Positions 21,371 to 32,604 of a DNA stretch of 64,000 nucleotides are shown here, one piece after another. The DNA comes from Coremacera marginata (lineage: Eukaryota; Arthropoda; Insecta; Diptera; Sciomyzidae). The translations under genes and the position numbers were made by a program. Every line of letters begins with the position of its first letter. Position 1 is the stretch's first letter. The stretch is from contig OU612045.1 in the NCBI GenBank assembly GCA_914767935.1, positions 64,939,690 through 65,003,689 on the forward strand, read 5' to 3'. The notes under the pieces are model-generated. The model saw only the letters and a program-made list of their open reading frames with translations. It did no database searches and was not told the origin of the DNA.

Positions 21371-22363
21371 GCAGGTAGCTTGACAAAATTTAAATAATTA
21401 TTGATTACCCACGATCGATAGTCTAGATCCCGCACACAATGCGCGTAAAATTATAAATAAAATTTTTAATTCACATTTAGTTTTAAAATCTTGAGTTCTT
21501 GAGTCATTAATTTTAACTAATCATTTTCGTTGTTAAGAATAATAAATCGATTTTTTATTCATATGAATGCTATACACAAAGAATGCAAGTCACAAAGAAT
21601 TTCAGAATTTTCAATTATTCTTTTTTATCCATTATTCATCTTTTATTTTTTTTTTTTATTTTTGTATTAATTTTTATGCATTATTTATTCATTCGGTATT
21701 CATAACTAATTTCTAAATCATTATTGATTTTTTATTCATTTAATCATTCATTTTGTATTAATTTTTTTATTCATTAAATGAAACGAATAATTAATAAATT
21801 TTTTCTAAACGGCAACTGTTGAGTCGGTTGAATGAAGCCAAACGATTTAAAAGACGTATTCACTTGTCAATGTAAAGGTATTTGAAAATATTGGATAAAG
21901 AAAACACAGAATAAAAAACTCATCCAGTCTCTCAGCTGAGATTCGAACATACGATTTCTAAAATATAAGTCAAGCTTGTTGCTTATAAGACTCCATGACT
22001 TTATTAACAGTATATTTTGACGATTAACAAAAACTAAAAAATCGTCTTCGTTTTCTTCATTTATAAAACAAGAGTTGAAATGAGCTTACTATATCGGGCC
22101 GTTGAGTCATCTTTGTAACAAGATTTGACATCTTTATAATTATAATAAAATTGATCAAAATCTCCATTTAGAAAAGAAACATAAATATTTTTTAATTTTT
22201 AATAAATAAAAATTAAATTTAATAGTTTTACAGCAAAAAATAAGCTATTCATCATTTTAGTTTTTATAACTTCTAACATATTTTTTTAAAACAAAAACGA
22301 ATACCTAAAATTATATAAAATTAAAAATTGTTTCCTTTCTCATACGATGCCTACGTGAATTAT
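21371..22363. other. AT-rich region downstream of the host gene
   Basis: This should include the 3' untranslated region of the minus-strand bsf/LRPPRC gene just below 22364. No unambiguous polyadenylation signal could be fixed. A B-box-like GTTCGAATC on the minus strand near 21950 lacks a convincing A box. Confidence 0.4.
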
Positions 22364-22896
22364 TTAATCAGAAGTGGGTTTCGAGGGACGTGTCTCTGGT
22401 TTTTTTGGAGTGACGTCATCATCGCTTGATGAGCTTGAACTCGATTTGGCGCTCTTTATTGTCTTCACATCAGGCAAATTATATGGAAAATTTTTATTTT
22501 GTTTTTCTAGTCCATTTTTAAGGCGTTGAAGCGCAGTGCGATTAATGTTTTCCAGGCACACATCTTTTATTGCTGAATTCAATGTCTCTAGAGCTTCATC
22601 ATATTTCTCATTTGCAACCTGAATATCGATGAGGCAGGAAACAGCATTCCCAAGAGCACCTTCTGAAATTTTTGAAGAGCGCAGAAGACCGATTACGTTA
22701 TGTAGAAGTTTTTCATCATTTTTCTCGCGAGCTGCTTGCAAAACACGCTGGAACATAATACGAGGAGAGTTTGAAAGATAGGTATCCCAGATATTTTTGG
22801 ATGCCGCTTCTTCACCATTTATAATCAAATGCATCCAAAGTACGTTCATTGGTCCAATTTTATCGTATTTGGCGTATTGTTTAGCGATTTCTTCAT
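22364..22896 (-). CDS. bsf: LRPPRC/bicoid stability factor-like PPR protein, last exon
   Basis: Terminal coding exon, 533 nt, with an AG acceptor at 22898-22897 and the stop codon at 22364-22366. It continues in frame from the preceding exon. It encodes about 177 residues: helical PPR-like segments (for example DEALETLNSAIKDV), then a Ser/Asp-rich and Lys/Pro-rich tail (SSSSSSDDD). The family binds mitochondrial mRNAs and stabilises them, with SLIRP as partner in animals; Drosophila bsf was first named for bicoid mRNA stability. The ortholog call rests on recognised PPR repeat pattern and overall sequence, not on a search. Confidence 0.75.
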
Positions 22897-23240
22897 CTGT
22901 AAATAATTAAAAAAAAAATATGAAATCGTAACAAAAACCAATTTCATTTCTTGGCACAGAGATATGACTTTTATGCAAAACAAGAAATAGATAAAAGATA
23001 AGCTCGAGAGTTGTAGACATAAGAATTTAGAAGAATGTTAGAAACTAAAGGAATATAATGTTAAAAAATATTACGTTTTTATTCCAATAATAGTCTAAAA
23101 TAATTTCAATGATTAGAATGACATTCTTAGTGCGAAATTGAACTTTTGGCCTACAATGTTGAATGAAGAAAAAACAACTATGCTCAATTCTATGATATTT
23201 ATAAAAATGATAGCACTGTTTTTCAAATGATTAAACTTAC

Positions 23241-24366
23241 ATTGTGAAGTCATTTCAGGATATTTTTCTAAAATACCCAAAGCACCGCCACGTGGAAATT
23301 TGGCTACCAACTGCTCGACTTCTTCCGCTGACTGCGCATTAGTTATGTTTTCTAACAATTGCTTCATATATTCTTCTACTTTGTCTGCCGTGACATGCGC
23401 ATGGCATAAACGATTGTTAAATGATAGCAACTTTTTTTGTTCGTCTGTAAGTTCTTTATCTAAATGTTCCATAGTTTCAAGATCTCCGGAACTTGCAACT
23501 TTGTTCAAATAAAATTTGAAAATCTTCGCAGTTGGATATTTCTTTAAGCCAAGGAGTTCATTTACATACTTTGTTGCTTCACTCAGACGATTTTGACGTA
23601 CGAGCTGTTCGATAAGATGAGATATATCAGCCACACTTGGCTGTTCATTTGGATTGAGTTTGTCTTTAAGATTAATGGCTGTATCTACTTCTCCAGCCTT
23701 TATAACACGTCGGAAATGATTTAAGTTATGAGAAACTTCAACTGCATCCACATTTTTAGCTTCATGACCTTTCACTGAATTCCGAACATTTGATTCATAT
23801 GTTCTTATTTCATCTCTTTCCGGTATAACAAATGGAACATCAATGTTTTTCTTCTTCAAAAGTTCAGCTAATTTAATAAGGAATTCTTCTGTTGGGATAA
23901 CACCTTCATCCTGCATATTTGTCCACAATCCCAAAGCTTTTTCAGCATCTTCGGTCTTGATGTATGTTATAAGAAGACTGTAAAAAATAGTGTTACGATC
24001 GATATGATGCAAGTCCTTAGTAGCCTCAACAAGACCTTCAAGTGGTTGTATCATTCCCTCATTTCTGTAACGCTCACAAGCACTATCGATGCGATGTGGA
24101 CGTGTACGTAGTCCAGGTGTCTCAAGTATTTTTCTAGCCTGACGAATACGGCCACATTCGATAAATGAAAACACTAAATCGTACAGACTGTTGACTTCTC
24201 CGTGAATGTTTGTACTGAGATCAGTTAGTTTTTGCAAATTAGCAGCATCCTCCTTTTGTATAAGACGGCAAGCTAATTCATTTTTCCATGGTGTGGATTT
24301 GTATTTTTCGCATATTTCTTCGAATACCTCAACAGCCTTCAGCAAATCGTCGCGAACCAGGTGAAC
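23241..24366 (-). CDS. bsf: LRPPRC/bicoid stability factor-like PPR protein, internal exon
   Basis: Exon of 1,126 nt. The acceptor AG is at 24368-24367; the donor GT is at 23240-23239, in the context AAT|GTAAGT. It encodes about 375 residues of pentatricopeptide-like helical repeats. The clearest is around FYSLLITYIKTEDAEKALGL, followed by WTNMQDEGVIPTEEFLIKLA. The open frame runs on past the donor into the intron, but the splice consensus and in-frame junction (SQ-Y-EEIAKQ) favour splicing. The 343-nt downstream intron is small; the upstream one is 17.2 kb. Confidence 0.8.
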
Positions 24367-24534
24367 CTAAGAAGTATGTACAAAATTTTAACAAAAAATT
24401 AGTTTATGTTTTGCAACTTATTTTCTAATGAGGGTAGAGTAGGTAGACTTCATACGAGTAGGTAGACTTGATCACCATCGTCAATTTATGTAAGCTAGAT
24501 TAGCTTTAAGTCTTTTTTATTAATTTATATGAAA

Positions 24535-25038
24535 AAATGGCGGCCGTGACGTAGTGAGTAGAGTGTGTGGCTCATACGCTAGAAAACCCTGGTTCGAATC
24601 CCCATCTGACACAGAAACTTTTTTCAATTGAATTAATTCATGATACAATAATTAACAAGGTAGCTTTGACAACAACCTTTTTTCTCACGAGCGGCGATCG
24701 GGAGTTGTCAAATCCATACAGAGTTTAACTTTTCATCTGGTTTGCTGCTTCTTCATTTCCTCTTTTTCAATGTGTTTTTGACAACTCCTAATCGCCAACA
24801 GAACTGTCACTCCTACCTTGTAAATCATTATACCATGAATTAATTTTTCTGTTCGGCCGTCACAAAATACTGCCATGAAAAGCTTGTTCTCAAGAAGCCG
24901 TTCGAAGTCGGCATAAAGCTGGTAGGGTTCAGTTTTCGATAATTTGTGTTTAAACATTTCACAACACAGAATTGATCATAAGAAGCTCGGTCAAAGTCTT
25001 TTCAAGGGCTGAAATGGCCATTTCGTTTCTTTTTTTTT
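24535..25038 (+). mobile_element. tRNA-derived SINE, copy 2 (interrupted by MITE C)
   Basis: Starts with the tRNA-like head (A-box-like TGACGTAGTGAGTAGAG, B box GGTTCGAATCC at about 24590) and ends in CGTTTC then a run of T. It is flanked by the 10-bp duplication TTATATGAAA (24525-24534, 25039-25048). The MITE at 24639-24837 splits its body; copy 1 (83-424) shows the uninterrupted sequence. Confidence 0.75.
24639..24837. mobile_element. P-like MITE family C
   Basis: A 199-bp element with ends CATGATACAATAATTAACAA and (reverse complement) CATGGTATAATGATTTACAA, both followed by GGTAG. It has a perfect 8-bp duplication AATTAATT (24631-24638, 24838-24845). Inside, a second inverted repeat (GGGAGTTGTCAAA and TTTGACAACTCC) makes it foldback-like. 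Confidence 0.8.
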
Positions 25039-25699
25039 TTATATGAAAGACGTACGTTTTTACAACGTTGAAACAAAAAATTTCAAGTTCGCCATCTTGT
25101 TTATCGAGATATCGTTTAAATTTAAACAAGGCCGGTTTTGTAAAAATGAATGTAGAATCCTATACCGCTGTTACGCTCTTTAAAAATATCTATTAATTTT
25201 TTTTTTAAATTCTGCAGAAGTACCTACGATTTTTGTCTTGAGTGTTAGCCTCTAAAAAGTGTTTAAGTCTACTAAAAATATCCGAACTTTAGTATTTGCT
25301 AGTTTATTTGTCTTAAGCTGAAAGTTAAAAAAAAAAATAAGAAAAAATTTTAGTAATTCGATGATTTTTTAATAGTATTGTAGAAAAAAATTCTGCACTA
25401 AAAACTCAAAATATAGGAAACAGTTAACCCATTTCTGGCCAAGAAAAAAAAAAATTATTCCCGGCGAAACCCTTATTATGGCTAGGTTGTAGGTTCTTAA
25501 AACTTGGTCCAAAATGATCAAAAAATTTTATGCACAAAAACTTTATTTGGGAATAATACAAATTATATAAAAAATGAAAATTTTCGTTATAGTTATGTTT
25601 ATATAAAAAAAAAAACATAAGAAATTAGTTCATATGTTATGCCCAGCGCTAAAACGTGTATAATGCAGAGGCACATTGCACTTTTTCATGAAAAACTAT

Positions 25700-26252
25700 T
25701 GTAGTGGCACAGCATGACCACTATACCGTACATGCCAAACAATTGGTAATAACACAAATTTAACCCAAATAATTTGTTCTCTTTCTTTTATTCTTTCGTA
25801 CGTTGTACCAATGCTGATCATGTTGCATTCAATCGCAACACTTTTTACTACGGCCAGCGTGAGTAATGCAATCAATGCATTTGCTGTCACACTGACCTAG
25901 CCAGCTATGTAAATGCAAGCGCAGCATAATTTCTTATTGGCTGCGACGATAATATTAGCCAATGAATGGAAGAAAAACTAATAAACGACTGACTCAATGT
26001 ATTTTTGTATTGAGTGAAATTAAAATTGGAGGAGGAGTTTAAGAAAGTAGGGATTTAAGAGTAGTATTATTTTAATATAAATAAGATTAATTCTAAGTTT
26101 TATTTTATTAATAATAAAATAAAACTTAGAATTAATCTAGCGTAAAAACTGGTTGGTTTTCCTTTTTTTTAATTATACCAAGAGTTATACCAGTTAGTGC
26201 AAATTACAGTTAGAACACATATCCTTCCCTGCCCTGACACATATCTTTTACA
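25700..26252 (+). repeat. 5' LTR
   Basis: 553 bp from TG at 25700 to CA at 26252, immediately before the primer-binding site. It contains a perfect palindrome at 26084-26138 that is not in the 3' LTR. Confidence 0.75.
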
Positions 26253-26520
26253 TGGCGATCCTGCGGACAACGATCCTGTGAGATTTAAAAAGCAAGACGA
26301 TCTTCCAAAAAATTAAACTCCTAATCCTGCAATACTGCGAGTTTCGATCCTTCGCAACGGATCCTGCCCGTTGCAATCCTAACAATTACAATCCTGTCAG
26401 TTATGATCCTGCACGCCTCGATCCTGAACAACTAATTCGATCATCCTAATAAATCTAGAAATCCTGTCGAAACTGATACCAATCCTGTAATCAATCAAAA
26501 TCCAGCACCCTGCATCCATA
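26253..26520 (+). promoter_or_regulatory. Primer-binding site and ATCCTG-rich leader
   Basis: Starts with TGGCGATCCTGCGG, adjacent to the LTR as expected for a tRNA primer-binding site; the tRNA was not identified. The next 260 bases repeat the hexamer ATCCTG or one-base variants about a dozen times at irregular spacing. Confidence 0.55.
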
Positions 26521-26523
26521 CGC

Positions 26524-26874
26524 ATGGACGAAAAAAAAAATTTTAACGAATTATGCGATAAAACCCTGCGAGACGCAGCAAAATTCTTTGAGTATAAACC
26601 AGAACCGTTAAAAATACAAGACGCAGCCCCAATATACGTGCCAACACCAAAGAAAGCGATTACGATCGAAGAATACAAAAAGAGACAGAGCCACCACAAA
26701 GAACAAGTGAAAAGTTATTACACCCAGCACGCGCCAATTCAACCAGAAAAGAGGAAAAGAGGCGGAAAAAGGGTAAAAGCGAGACAGGAAGTGGCAGAAT
26801 TGCAGCACTTACAACCGGCGAAAAAAAAAAACTCCTCCAAAAAATTGCTTATAAGAAGACAAACTACGTGAGAC
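26524..26874 (+). CDS. Small basic leader protein of the LTR element
   Basis: An open frame of 115 residues, starting MDEKKNFNEL and ending in a Lys/Arg-rich tail (KKKNSSKKLLIRR). It lies between the primer-binding site and gag. Short leader frames of this kind occur in mdg1/412-type elements. Function unknown, no domain recognised. It is one of the few frames of this element still open. Confidence 0.45.
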
Positions 26875-26887
26875 AAACGTAGAAAAA

Positions 26888-27103
26888 ATGGGATGGTTCG
26901 GAACCAAAGAAACGGTAACAACTAACAACAACAACAACAACAACAACAACAGTAGCAACAGTAGCAGCGAGGCAAACACTATAATAACTTTAATTTAAAT
27001 TTTTTTCATAATAATAGTACTAATATATTGGATAAATCATCATTATAAAAATTATGTTAGAAAACAGCTTGTTAGGAGCATAAATTTAAATAACAATGTA
27101 TAA
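26888..27103 (+). pseudogene. Small leader membrane protein, one internal stop
   Basis: Starts MGWFGTKETVTT, runs through a poly-Asn tract (an AAC repeat), then a stop (TAA at 26996-26998). After the stop the same frame encodes a hydrophobic stretch (IFFIIIVLIYWI) and a basic end. The layout is a probable single-pass membrane protein with a Gly-2 N-terminus. Function unknown. Confidence 0.4.
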
Positions 27104-27242
27104 TAAATAAATATCCTCAATATATGTAAAGAACAAATTTTTTTTTTAATTACTAAAATGTTACAATTTGGAACCATATGGTATTCTTTTTAAAAAGCAT
27201 TGACTAGTATGTCAAAATAAAATAATTGACATAGGTAAGGTT

Positions 27243-27371
27243 ATGTATATATCCTACAAAGAAATAAATTGGCATCGCGAATGTTTTCGATGTAGTATTT
27301 GTAAAGTAAACATTGCAAAAGTAGGATTTATAGAGAAGAAATCTCAATTAGTATGCCAACGTTGCATCTAG
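27243..27371 (+). CDS. LIM-like zinc-binding micro-ORF in the element leader
   Basis: A 42-residue frame. Its pattern H-x2-C-x2-C-x2-C ... C-x2-C (WHRECFRCSIC, then CQRC) matches the last three quarters of a LIM domain. The usual first C-x2-C pair is missing and could come from a spliced upstream exon that I cannot identify. It is open and correctly spaced for zinc binding. Whether it is translated is unknown. Confidence 0.5.
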   Translation: MYISYKEINWHRECFRCSICKVNIAKVGFIEKKSQLVCQRCI

Positions 27372-27452
27372 ACATGTTAATTACAATAAGAGATAATTAC
27401 ATAATTATATAACTGTTGAATAATCCTAATAAAAGTCTTAATAAATAAATAT

Positions 27453-28668
27453 ATGGAATTAAAAGAGTTAGAAACACTCTATGCAAAATTAAAAAAAGCA
27501 CCTAATAGGGAATACTCGGAAGAATATGTAAAAGAACATTTGGCAATAATTAAGACACTAAAAAACTTGTTAAGCAAGAATGAAGAAAACAAAGATTTCA
27601 AAGAAACATTTGATAGATTTAGTGATATAGAAATCAGAATAACAAAACTACTTAAAGAAAAAACTTCTGTAAAAACTAACGAACTAGACAAAAAAAGCAT
27701 ATGGCAACTTTTAATCTAGAAATTGCTTTAAAGGTAATACCAATTTTCAATGGTACTTACAATGAATTAGAGTCATTCGTAAAAATTGTTGAGCTACTAC
27801 ATAATTCATATACTGAGGAAGCTAAGAAAATTCTTTTAGACTTCGTAAGCAGTGTAAAATTATGTGCAACAGTAAAGACAACTCTAGGTTACGCTAGTGA
27901 ATTTGAAAATTTTACTGACTTTAAAATTAAACTTCAAAATAAATTCAAAAGCAACATAACAACAGCACAACTGTACACACAACTTTCATCTTTCACGCAA
28001 AGAAACATGTCTGTGACGAACTACAAGGACAAAATGTTACGACTAATTTCAGATTTAACGAAATTACAGATAAAAGACTTAGGCGCATCCGCAACAGCTG
28101 ATCAAAAAACTGCATTAGCAAAAGTAAATGAAAATTATGCGCTAACAATATTTAAAAATGGAATTGATGACAAGCTCAAGCAAACAATCTTTGCTGCACA
28201 ACCTACAGACCTTACTGGTCTGTTCAACTTACAGACTTGAACTGGAGAAAAACACCAGCATAGGAAGTAGTAGAGTTTTAAATTACCACACTCAGAGAAA
28301 CAATTTCAACCACAACCGAAACAATACACACAGAAATTTCTCATATAACCAAAATAAAAATTTCAGAAATTCAAACAACACTAATAACTTCCATAACACA
28401 CGAAATTTCAGTCACAACAACAACAATAATGGCAGACAAAACAATTATAACAGCAACAGAAATAACATTACCACATACACTAACAGAAATAACAACAACA
28501 CACACAACAACAGACAAAACAATACTCAAAGTCAGAATAATAGAAACTACAGAACAAATAGAACAAACTATAGGAACAATAATAATAGACAAATGAATAT
28601 AGTTAATGTCCAGGGAAACGAGGACGGCCCGGAAGACTACTTGGAACTTCCGGACGGCCAACAATAAG
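27453..28668 (+). pseudogene. gag: gag of the LTR element (frameshifted)
   Basis: Three overlapping frames read as one former Gag. 27453-27719 is helical and Lys/Glu-rich (MELKELETLYAKLKK). 27701-28240 is the capsid-like region (FNLEIALKVIPIFNGTYNEL). 28158-28667 is an Asn/Arg-rich tail of over 100 residues without a CCHC zinc knuckle. One-base shifts near 27700 and 28240 break the gene. The Asn-rich tail probably serves as the RNA-binding nucleocapsid part (inference). Confidence 0.7.
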
Positions 28669-28699
28669 TAAGAATCAAATTTATATTGTATCAAAGAAG

Positions 28700-29197
28700 T
28701 TGACAAACTACATCACTCTAAAATGCGCGCAAACAAAACGCAATCTTACATTTTTAATAGACACAGGTGCAGACATTTCGATCTGCAAAAACACGGATAA
28801 TGATAATCTAGACATAAATTATGAAAATAAATGTAAGCTAACAGGAATTACGAAAGAAGTTATTCATTCATTGGGCACAACCGACCTTTCTCTACGTTGT
28901 GATAACGACAAAGCATCATGTGAATTCCAAATAGTTGACAAAGACTTTCCTATTACAACAGACGGTATAATAGGTAGAGACTTTCTTATTAAATACATGT
29001 GTAAAATTGATTACGAAACTTTCACAATAACAATCATATTTGAACAAAATGATTACACTTTACCATTATTCACAAAACCCATAACTCAAAGCAATTTCAA
29101 AATACCACCACGATCAGAAACAATATTCCTCATAGAATTAAATGTCAAGGAAGATAGTTTGATTTTAAACCAAGAACTAAAGAAAGGTGTATTTTAA
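28700..29197 (+). pseudogene. pol: Retroviral-type aspartic protease part of pol
   Basis: Contains the active-site motif LIDTGADISI near its start and IIGRDFL later, as in retropepsins. The frame stops at 29195-29197. The same frame continues through a second stop near 29336 into the reverse transcriptase, so two nonsense changes separate domains that were once joined. Confidence 0.75.
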
Positions 29198-29383
29198 GCA
29201 AATTCAATTGCTCCATCGAAAGGTATATGTCATGTGAAAATAATAAACATAAATGACGAAGAAATAACTTTAAAGGAAATTAAACCAAAAACAGAAAGCT
29301 TAGACAACTACACAATCATGAAGACGCATAACCATTAAAATGACGACAGACAACGCTTTAAAAAACTTATTACAGAACTAAAT

Positions 29384-30817
29384 TTGGACCAACAAGCTAA
29401 AATAGAACTAAAAGACATTTTCAAGAAATATCAATCTATTTTTCATCTTGACGGAGAAGAACTCTCAACCAACAATTTTTACGCTCAAAGAATACATTTA
29501 TCAGATCCAACTCCAGTCTACATAAAAAATTACAGATTACCACATACTCAACACAACGAAATACAAAATCAAGTGACTGAATTTATGAACAACGACATTA
29601 CCGAACATTCAATTAGCCCATACAACGCACCACTATTATTAGTACCCAAGAAAAGCAATGACGAAAACAAGAAATGGCGTTTGGTAGTGGATTTTAGAAA
29701 ATTAAATGATAAAATAATTAACGACAAATTTCCATTAACAAGACTAGAAGATGTTTTAGATATGCTAGGAAGAGCTAAATATTTTTCAACATTAGACATG
29801 ACAAGCTCATTCCACCAGATACATTTAGAACAAGATTCAAGACCTTTGACTGCATTTTCGACACAAGACGGACATTATCAATTTAAACGTTTGCCTTTTG
29901 GACTCAAAATTTCGTCAAATAGTTTTCAACGCATGTTAACTATCACGTTAAGTGGTTTAAGTTCGGAAGCATTTTTGTATGTCGACGATATAATTGTGTT
30001 CGGATGCTCTTTAAACAATCACAATCAGAATTTAATAAAAGTCTTTGAACGTTTGAAACAATACAATTTAAAACTAAATGCAAGTAAGTGTCATTTCCTT
30101 AAAAATGAAGTAATCTATTTAGGCCACCTCATAACAGACAAAGGCATAAGAACAGATCCCTCCAAATGTGAAGCAGTCATTAAATACCCAACACCAAATA
30201 ATGCAGATGAAGTAAGAAGATTTGTAGCATTTTGCAATTACTACAGGCGTTTCATACCAGATTTTGCAACTATAGTACAATGCCTAAACTCTTTACTCAA
30301 GAAAGGAATACCTTTCATCTGGTCAGAAGAATGTGAAAAAGCTTTCAACACCTTGAAACAAAAACTTATTAATCCGCCAGTATTGCAATATCCAAATTAT
30401 GAGAAACCTTTTATTCTAACCACAGATGCATCTGATTTTGCGCTTGGTGCAGTACTCTCGCAAGGAGAGATAGGACACGATTTACCAATATCCTTTGCAA
30501 GCAAGTCATTGCAAAAACATGACATTAACAAACCCATAATAGAAAAAGAATTGTTAGCGATACACTGGGGCATAAACTTTTTTAAGCCATATCTATTTGG
30601 AAAAAAATTTATCGTGGTAACTGACCACAGACCACTAGCATCATTATTTTCGCACAAGAATCCTTCATCAAAGATGACAAGGATAAGATTAGATTTGTCA
30701 GACTATGATTTCGAGATAGTATATAAACAAGGAAAGATTAATACAAATGCCGATGCGTTATCACGCATAAAAATAGATAGTGAAATTCTTAAAACAATTT
30801 CCCACATTGGAAAATAA
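29384..30817 (+). pseudogene. pol: Reverse transcriptase and RNase H of the LTR element
   Basis: A 477-codon open segment. RT motifs in order: RLVVDFRKLN, FSTLDMTSSFHQIHL, FKRLPFGL and the catalytic YVDDIIVFG. They are followed by RNase H (TTDASDFALGAVLSQ, the Glu in EKELLAIHW, VVTDHRPL) and the tether end NADALSR. This is typical Ty3/gypsy Pol. It keeps its catalytic residues but is isolated by upstream stops and by a frameshift just before 30817. Confidence 0.9.
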
Positions 30818-32385
30818 AGAAAATAATATACAAGTAATTACTAGAAGCAAAAAGAAGCTTGAAGACAAAAACAATATAGAAATTAGGAGCAAAGAGACAG
30901 ATAAAAATGTAACGAGTAATAATGCGAGTGAAAATAAAGACGAAGGCGCCCACCACTTTAGTCCACACCTCCAAGGAAGTGTTGAAGAGAATAACATATC
31001 TCACAAGGAGTCTGATCAACTCTGTATTTGGGAATGTACATCCTTTAATGACGTAAAGAATTTGGTGAAATTAAAATTTATAATTAATAAAAACAGTAAC
31101 GTTACTATGAATATAAATGATAATGAAATGCACATAACATGTAGCGATGACCCTTCGAAACTAGATTCGATGTTGGAGGAACTACATTGTTCATTGACGA
31201 AATCACATATAAAGGAGCTAGCCCTTTGTGAAAAGATCACATATTTGAAATTATTGATATGAATGCATTCAAAGACAAATATAACAAGTTGAAACTGAAT
31301 AGATCCTCGCCCATAAAGATATTGATATACAGAGCTCCACAACAAATACATAGTATGCTTCAAAAATATAAGCTAATTGACGAATTTCACACTTCAAGTA
31401 CATCAGGACACATGGGAATAAGAAAAACTCTCCTTAAATTAAAACAAAGATACATCTGGAAGAATATGAGACAGATGGTTAAAGAATTTATAAACAACTG
31501 CGTGAAATGTAACCAAAATAAAGTAACTCGACACATTAAAGAGAAAATGATAATCACTGACACACCACAAACAAGTTTCGATACTGTAGTAATTGACACG
31601 TAGGCCCACTTAAGATTTCGAACGGCTACAGATATATACTAACAATGCAATGCGATCTCACAAAATTTGTTGTAGCGCATCCCATTGAAGCTAAAGACGC
31701 CAAGACAGTAGCTTGAACCCTGGTAGAACAGTTCATACTAAAGTACGGATGTTTTAAAACACTTAAGTCTGACAAAGGGACAGAATTTACAAACAACTTA
31801 ATGTCAAATGTGTGTGAATTATTAAACACGCGTCAAGTGTTTTCAACCCCATATCATCACCAAACAATAGGCGCACTTGAAAGAAATCATAGAACACTTA
31901 ATGAATATTTACTTTCTTTTGCGGATGATTTCGAATGGGACAAATGGGTATCGTATTACACATTTGCATATAATACTACCCCACACGTTGATTCCGCGTA
32001 CTCACCATATGAGCTTGTGTTCGGAAAATTACCGACCCTGCCTAGCGATGTTCTAAAAGAAGGAACCAAAGTATATGATTTAGAAAACTACAATAATGAG
32101 TTAAGGCTAAGATTAAAAACATCTATAGATAAGGCTAGAAATTTAATACAAAAAGTAAAACATAAGAGAAAGATATTTTATGATAGAAATAAAAATGAAA
32201 GCACATTAGAAATAGGAGACTTAGTATTTGTAAGATTAGAAACTAGGAAAAAATTTCAGAATCCTTATCATGGTCCGTACAAGATCATCAAAAGAAACGG
32301 AGTAAATTCCATAGTAGATATAAGAGGTAAAAGTAAGGAGTTACACAACAATTTACTTAAGAAATTTAATAATAATTGCAATTAA
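30780..32385 (+). pseudogene. pol: Integrase and linker of the LTR element (broken)
   Basis: A linker in one frame (30780-31262). Then an HHCC zinc-binding domain (HTSSTSGHMG ... CVKCNQ) in 31259-31603. Then a catalytic core in a third frame, with Asp of VIDT, Asp of KSDKGTEF, and Glu of GALERNHR (31801-32385). A one-base loss near 31600 and a TGA near 31713 interrupt the core. The C-terminal part has a GDLVFVRLE segment. No env follows. Confidence 0.85.
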
Positions 32386-32604
32386 TATTTATATAAAATG
32401 TACATGACAAAATTATATATTAATTATAAATTATAATTACATTAAGATTTCATTAAGAATAGCAAAAACTATGATAATAATGCAATATCAAATACATTTT
32501 ATCTATACATATGTAAAGAAGTATCCCAAAATGTTAACTTTTTCTAAATTCCTCCAATCTTAAAAAATTATTTCAAGTAATAATTTTTCGCTTAAGGGTA
32601 AGGG

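Noticed and set aside
26927..26950. AAC trinucleotide run as a stand-alone microsatellite finding
   Set aside because: It encodes the poly-Asn tract of a leader frame and is ordinary for such elements.
28371..28706. Minus-strand open frame of 111 codons
   Set aside because: It is the complement of the Asn-rich gag tail and has only Val/Ile/Ser low-complexity sequence.
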